A DNA stretch of 45,590 nt from an uncultured Brachyspira sp. (GTDB lineage: Bacteria > Spirochaetota > Brachyspiria > Brachyspirales > Brachyspiraceae). Each line of letters begins with the position of its first letter. The first letter of the stretch is position 1. The stretch covers positions 1-45,590 of the forward strand of contig NZ_CASEGO010000031.1 in assembly GCF_949287625.1 (NCBI RefSeq). The letters run 5' to 3'. Position numbers and translations under genes: made by a program. Shown in pieces: positions 42,592 through 45,590 of the stretch. A model generated the notes under the pieces. The model was not told the origin of the DNA and did no database searches. It was given only the letters and a program-made list of their open reading frames with translations.

Positions 42592-42861
42592 ATGTCTGAC
42601 AGTAAAATTTTTGATTTAACTAATATAAGATATGTAAAAAGAATAATAGTAGGACAGAATGATCCTAATATTCCCTATAAAGAAGAAGATTATCAAAAAG
42701 CAAATGAGTTATTAAATAAATGCTTAAATGAAGTTCCAAGAGGAAAAATTATAGGTATAGAGAGAAATTTTTATTTATTTAATTTAGGCGAACATCAGGT
42801 AGTGCTTCAATGGCTTACTTATCATGTGGGCTTTGAGAGAAAACCTATGTGGCTTGAATAA
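42592..42861 (+). CDS. Small conserved-looking protein of the DUF2589 cassette
   Basis: An 89-residue protein from the ATG at 42592 (AGGA six bases upstream; an earlier in-frame start at 42556 lacks one). The C-terminal half (KIIGIERNFYLFNLGEHQVV, then LQWLTYHVGFERKPMWLE) is dense in aromatic residues, His and Gly, as expected of a conserved interaction or binding surface. No function is known. Last gene of the cassette, ending 16 bases before the convergent map gene. Confidence 0.6.
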   Translation: MSDSKIFDLTNIRYVKRIIVGQNDPNIPYKEEDYQKANELLNKCLNEVPRGKIIGIERNFYLFNLGEHQVVLQWLTYHVGFERKPMWLE

Positions 42862-42877
42862 TAATTGGTTAATAATT

Positions 42878-43672
42878 CTATTTTTTTATTCCAAGTATTT
42901 CAACACCAGTTTTAGTAATTAAAACAGTATGCTCAAAATGCACAGCCAATGAATAGTCTGGAGTAGATAAAGTCCAGCCGTCTTTTTCTTTTTCGTATTT
43001 ATCAGTGCCGTTTGTTATCATAAGTTCTAATGCAAGCACCATATTAGGTTCTAATATTACATCATTATTTGGGTGATAAAAATTAAATATATAAGGAGCT
43101 TCATGATATTCATAGCCTACGCCATGACCTGTAAGCGATTTTATAACACTGAAACCATATTCATGGACTTTATTTTCAACAGTTTTTCCATACTCACTTA
43201 AAAGCACATTTGGTTTTAATTTATAAATAGAATATTCCAATGATTTTTTACATGCATCTATAAGTTTATATGCTCTATGATTTACAGATCCCATACCGCC
43301 TTCTATAACTACAGTTCTAGCACAGTCAGCATAGTATCCGTTATATTTTACTCCTACATCCACGCATACAGGTTCCCCATGAACAAGTATCTTATTATTA
43401 GTAGGTCTTCCATGTGCTATTTCATTACCGCTTGATATGCTTGTAGCAAATCCGTAATCTGGAACTTCAAAGTTTGCAGGATATGCATTTTGGCTTTTTA
43501 TAAATTTTTCAACTTCTTTATCTACTTTAGAAGCTCTTACTCCAGAGATGCAAAGTTTGAAAGCTAAATCTATAGAGTCCTGTGCTATCTGAGCTGCTTT
43601 TCTTATATTTTCTATAGCTTCATCATCTTTTATACTTGGTTTTACTATACCTTTCATCTCTTTTATAAACAT
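42878..43672 (-). CDS. map: Methionine aminopeptidase, type I
   Basis: Removes the N-terminal Met from new proteins with a di-metal centre. Ligands D105, D116, H183, E216 and E247, plus the active-site H87 (GNEIAHGRP), are all in place (CVDVGVKYNGYYADC, LTGHGVGYEYHEAP, MVLALELM, HFEHTV). Length 264 fits type I without an N-terminal extension. AAAGGAC lies nine bases before the ATG. It is the last gene of a minus-strand run. Confidence 0.95.
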   Translation of the reverse strand: MFIKEMKGIVKPSIKDDEAIENIRKAAQIAQDSIDLAFKLCISGVRASKVDKEVEKFIKSQNAYPANFEVPDYGFATSISSGNEIAHGRPTNNKILVHGEPVCVDVGVKYNGYYADCARTVVIEGGMGSVNHRAYKLIDACKKSLEYSIYKLKPNVLLSEYGKTVENKVHEYGFSVIKSLTGHGVGYEYHEAPYIFNFYHPNNDVILEPNMVLALELMITNGTDKYEKEKDGWTLSTPDYSLAVHFEHTVLITKTGVEILGIKK

Positions 43673-43691
43673 TTTATTTTTGTCCTTTTAT

Positions 43692-43955
43692 TTATTTTAA
43701 AGATTTAGGAGTAAATATATATAAAAGAATAACAAGTATAATAGCACCTAATACGGCAGATGATAAATTTATTCTTACATATTGTATGTTGCTTATTCTA
43801 GGAAGATAATAAGAACCAAGCAAAGCACCTGCAGTAGATATAAGAAACATCATCACCCAGCCGCCGAATACTTTGATTTTTAATATTTTGCCAAATACTA
43901 AGCTTACAATGATGCCTATAACTATAAATGCTGATACTACTATAATATATTCCAT
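43692..43955 (-). CDS. Small three-span membrane protein, GlsB/YeaQ-like
   Basis: An 87-residue protein with three hydrophobic segments (about 3-22, 32-50, 62-81). The glycine-rich layout (IGIIVSLVFGKI..., GGWVMMFLISTAGALLGSYY) resembles the transglycosylase-associated GlsB/YeaQ/YmgE family, of unknown function and often stress-linked. It sits 19 bases before map. The match is by pattern only. Confidence 0.5.
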   Translation of the reverse strand: MEYIIVVSAFIVIGIIVSLVFGKILKIKVFGGWVMMFLISTAGALLGSYYLPRISNIQYVRINLSSAVLGAIILVILLYIFTPKSLK

Positions 43956-43986
43956 TTATTTGCTTCAACCTCTTTTATTATAATAT

Positions 43987-44889
43987 TTAATTAGATGAAA
44001 GTCCTATAAAGAATGATTTTAATCCTCCTTCATCATTTTCTACTGGAACAAATATCATATGAGATATATTTTCTCTATCAGCAGCATCAAATTTATTTTT
44101 TAGAGAATCAGAAGAAAATGGATCTGATACATATAAAGTTTTTTTATGTGATAAAATCTTTTTAAATAAAGCTTCATTTTCAGTTATATTTAATTTATCT
44201 TTTGTAGCATCAGATATATTCTGAGATTCATCTATAGTATAGCTGCCGTCATCTTTTCTTGTAAGCATAGCAGCATGTTTTATATCCAAACCAGACTGCT
44301 CTTTTATCCAATTAAGCATATCATGCATATTTTTATTGACAAATTTTTTACCTCTGATTGATTTTAATACATTTTTCCAACCAGCTGTCATGTTCTCTTT
44401 TACTTTTTCTTCTGCTTCTCTGTAAAAATCATCTGGTATTTTAGGTACTTCTTCAGGATCATATAAATCTTTATCTGTAAGATCATCTGTATCAAATGTA
44501 TCTTTTTCACTAGCAGGTTTTACTACTTCTCCGTCGTCATATTCTTCTCTGAAATTAGGTGATAAATTAGAATTATTATTATTATCGCTGTTTTCTTCAT
44601 CATCATAATCTCCAAGAAGAAAATCTCGGTTAAGAGAGAAGTTAAAAGCATCGCTGGAAGAAAAGTACTCTTCTTCTTTTTTTACTATTTCATCTTCTAA
44701 AATAGAACCATGACTTATCAAAATGTCCCCCTCATTATTATCATCTATTATATCATCAATGCCCTTTATTATATCCTCATTTTTATTATTGTCTACATTG
44801 TCATCATCAATTGTTTCTTCTAGTTTATCATCATCATTTTTTATACTGTCTGAATTTGTTTCATTATCTGAATCAGGTATATCGTCCAT
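43987..44889 (-). CDS. C-terminal part of a large acidic repeat protein (frame broken upstream)
   Basis: A 300-residue frame from its first ATG, but the open frame continues upstream to about 45145, through 99-base tandem repeats, with no start codon. Residues 1-155 are low-complexity Asp/Glu/Asn/Ser. Residues about 160-300 form a folded domain (KNMHDMLNWIKEQSGLDIKHAAML, KKILSHKKTLYVSDPF, SHMIFVPVENDEGGLKSFFIGL) whose pattern resembles a GAF-like sensor domain. Most likely this is the end of the protein beginning beyond the window, cut off by the deletion at about 45146. Function is unknown. Confidence 0.6.
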   Translation of the reverse strand: MDDIPDSDNETNSDSIKNDDDKLEETIDDDNVDNNKNEDIIKGIDDIIDDNNEGDILISHGSILEDEIVKKEEEYFSSSDAFNFSLNRDFLLGDYDDEENSDNNNNSNLSPNFREEYDDGEVVKPASEKDTFDTDDLTDKDLYDPEEVPKIPDDFYREAEEKVKENMTAGWKNVLKSIRGKKFVNKNMHDMLNWIKEQSGLDIKHAAMLTRKDDGSYTIDESQNISDATKDKLNITENEALFKKILSHKKTLYVSDPFSSDSLKNKFDAADRENISHMIFVPVENDEGGLKSFFIGLSSN

Positions 44890-44930
44890 ATTTTCAGTGG
44901 TGTCGTCTGTTTTATTATCTTCGTTTTTAT

Positions 44931-45230
44931 TTTCTAATTCATCGTTTAAATTAGGTATATCATCTAAGTTTTCTATAGTATCATCTATATTATTGTCATC
45001 TTCATCATTTTTGTTATCTTCGTTTTTATTTTCTAGTTCATCATTTAAATTAGGTATATCATCTAAGTTTTCTATAGTATCATCTATATTATTGTCATCT
45101 TCATCATTTTTGTTATCTTCGCTTTTATTTTCTAATTCATCGTTCTATAGTATCATCTATATTATTATCATCTTCATCATTTTTATTATCTTCGCTTTTA
45201 TTTTCTAATTCATCGTTTAAATTAGGTATA
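44931..45230. repeat. Tandem 99-bp (33-residue) coding repeats, one shortened to 73 bp
   Basis: The landmark TTTCTAATTC (or TTTCTAGTTC) starts at 44931, 45030, 45129 and 45202: spacings of 99, 99 and 73. Each unit encodes, on the minus strand, NLDDIPNLNDELENK followed by an acidic half ending NNIDDTIE. The 73-base spacing marks a 26-base deletion that changes the frame. Confidence 0.85.
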
Positions 45231-45590
45231 TCATCTAAATTTTCAACAGTATCATCTATATTGCTATCATTATTATCACTATCTGATTTATTTAATTCCT
45301 CCATATCTTCTGTATCATCTTCTATATTATCAGCGTCAAGAAGCTCATCATCAGTATACTCTTTCATCTCTGGAGTATCATCATCTTTATTTTCTTCTTC
45401 TTTTTTATTATCTTCATCATTGATAACATCGTCTAAGTTAGGTACATCTTCATCATCATCTATAATATTATCAGCATCAAGAAGCTCATCATCAGTATAC
45501 TCTTTCATCTCTGGAGTATCATCATCTTTATTATCTTCTTCTTTGCTATCATCATCATTGATAACGTCGTCCAAGTTAGGTACATATTCG
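45137..45590 (-). CDS. N-terminal part of the acidic repeat protein, partial at window end
   Basis: The frame enters from beyond the window (…EYVPNLDDVIND) and stops at 45137 directly after NNIDDTIE-R, at the 26-base deletion. It is almost entirely Asp, Glu, Asn and Lys, with a 47-residue repeat (DDTPEMKEYTDDELLDADNI... twice). It encodes no hydrophobic segment. The true start is outside the window. With the 43987 frame it makes one disrupted gene. Confidence 0.65.
   Translation of the reverse strand, partial: EYVPNLDDVINDDDSKEEDNKDDDTPEMKEYTDDELLDADNIIDDDEDVPNLDDVINDEDNKKEEENKDDDTPEMKEYTDDELLDADNIEDDTEDMEELNKSDSDNNDSNIDDTVENLDDIPNLNDELENKSEDNKNDEDDNNIDDTIER
45341..45590. repeat. Tandem 141-bp (47-residue) coding repeats
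   Basis: AAGCTCATCATCAGTATAC recurs at 45341 and 45482, a period of 141 bases. Nearly two units are present and more may lie beyond the window. Confidence 0.75.

Noticed and set aside
44723..45208. A 161-codon Ser/Leu-rich frame on the plus strand
   Set aside because: It is the antisense of the Asp/Glu/Asn repeats; its composition follows directly from the opposite strand.
44931..45590. CRISPR-like regular repeats
   Set aside because: The repeats are 99 and 141 bases, without unique spacers, and encode protein in frame.

Overview
This window is very AT-rich chromosomal DNA from a spirochete, almost certainly a Brachyspira species. The base composition, the spirochete-type FlgE with its cross-linking Lys/Cys pair, the flgE-flbD-motA-motB block, the long Asn/Lys/Asp-rich tails and the many TPR, pentapeptide-like and DUF proteins all point there. 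The species cannot be fixed from the sequence alone. No rRNA, CRISPR array, transposase or prophage gene was seen.

Layout. 0.1-8.5 kb: ABC-2 permease, a lipoprotein, hslV-hslU, a bacteriohemerythrin, then a tight group lnt - cheB-like - two lipoproteins. 8.5-13.5 kb: a frameshifted beta-helix/membrane protein, a hicB-hicA toxin-antitoxin pair, ispE, an outer-membrane barrel and a pentapeptide-like protein with an N-terminal Cys/His knuckle. 13.5-20.4 kb: manC (minus), a HTH-receiver regulator (plus), then a minus-strand block rplM-rpsI-dksA-priA and trmD-GNAT-small Ile/Lys-rich protein. 20.4-21.4 kb: nearly 1 kb without genes, filled with repeats and repeat-borne promoters. 21.4-25.8 kb: cca, coaX, ptsH, ptsI. 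25.8-30.0 kb: flgE-flbD-motA-motB and an RNA-methyltransferase-like gene on the minus strand. 30.2 kb: tRNA-Ala(GGC).

The stretch from the tRNA to aroC (30.3-39.5 kb) looks accessory. It holds an LCM-type methyltransferase, a membrane TPR protein, a 1108-residue DUF4132 protein and two DUF2262-like paralogues. It is bounded by two copies of a composite repeat of about 221-224 bp in inverted orientation. Three of its genes carry a one-base gap in a short A or T run; two of these gaps sit exactly on classic -1 slippery heptamers (T TTT TTA and A AAA AAG). After aroC comes a four-gene cassette with DUF2589-type proteins (40.9-42.9 kb), then map, a small membrane protein and a very acidic repeat protein that runs off the window end and is broken by a 26-bp deletion within a 99-bp tandem repeat.

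Housekeeping genes are intact and closely packed. Repeats, frameshifts and paralogues concentrate in the accessory parts. At least four repeat families occur between genes: (A) an AAAAGAACTG / GC-hairpin / TTGACA-N17-TATATA composite; (B) elements of about 90 bp with TTACCGCACG-type inverted ends; (C) a 123-bp block with GGGTGGGCAGC and AGAGGGCGGGC motifs; (D) CAACTTTT...AAAAGTTG hairpins with GC cores.
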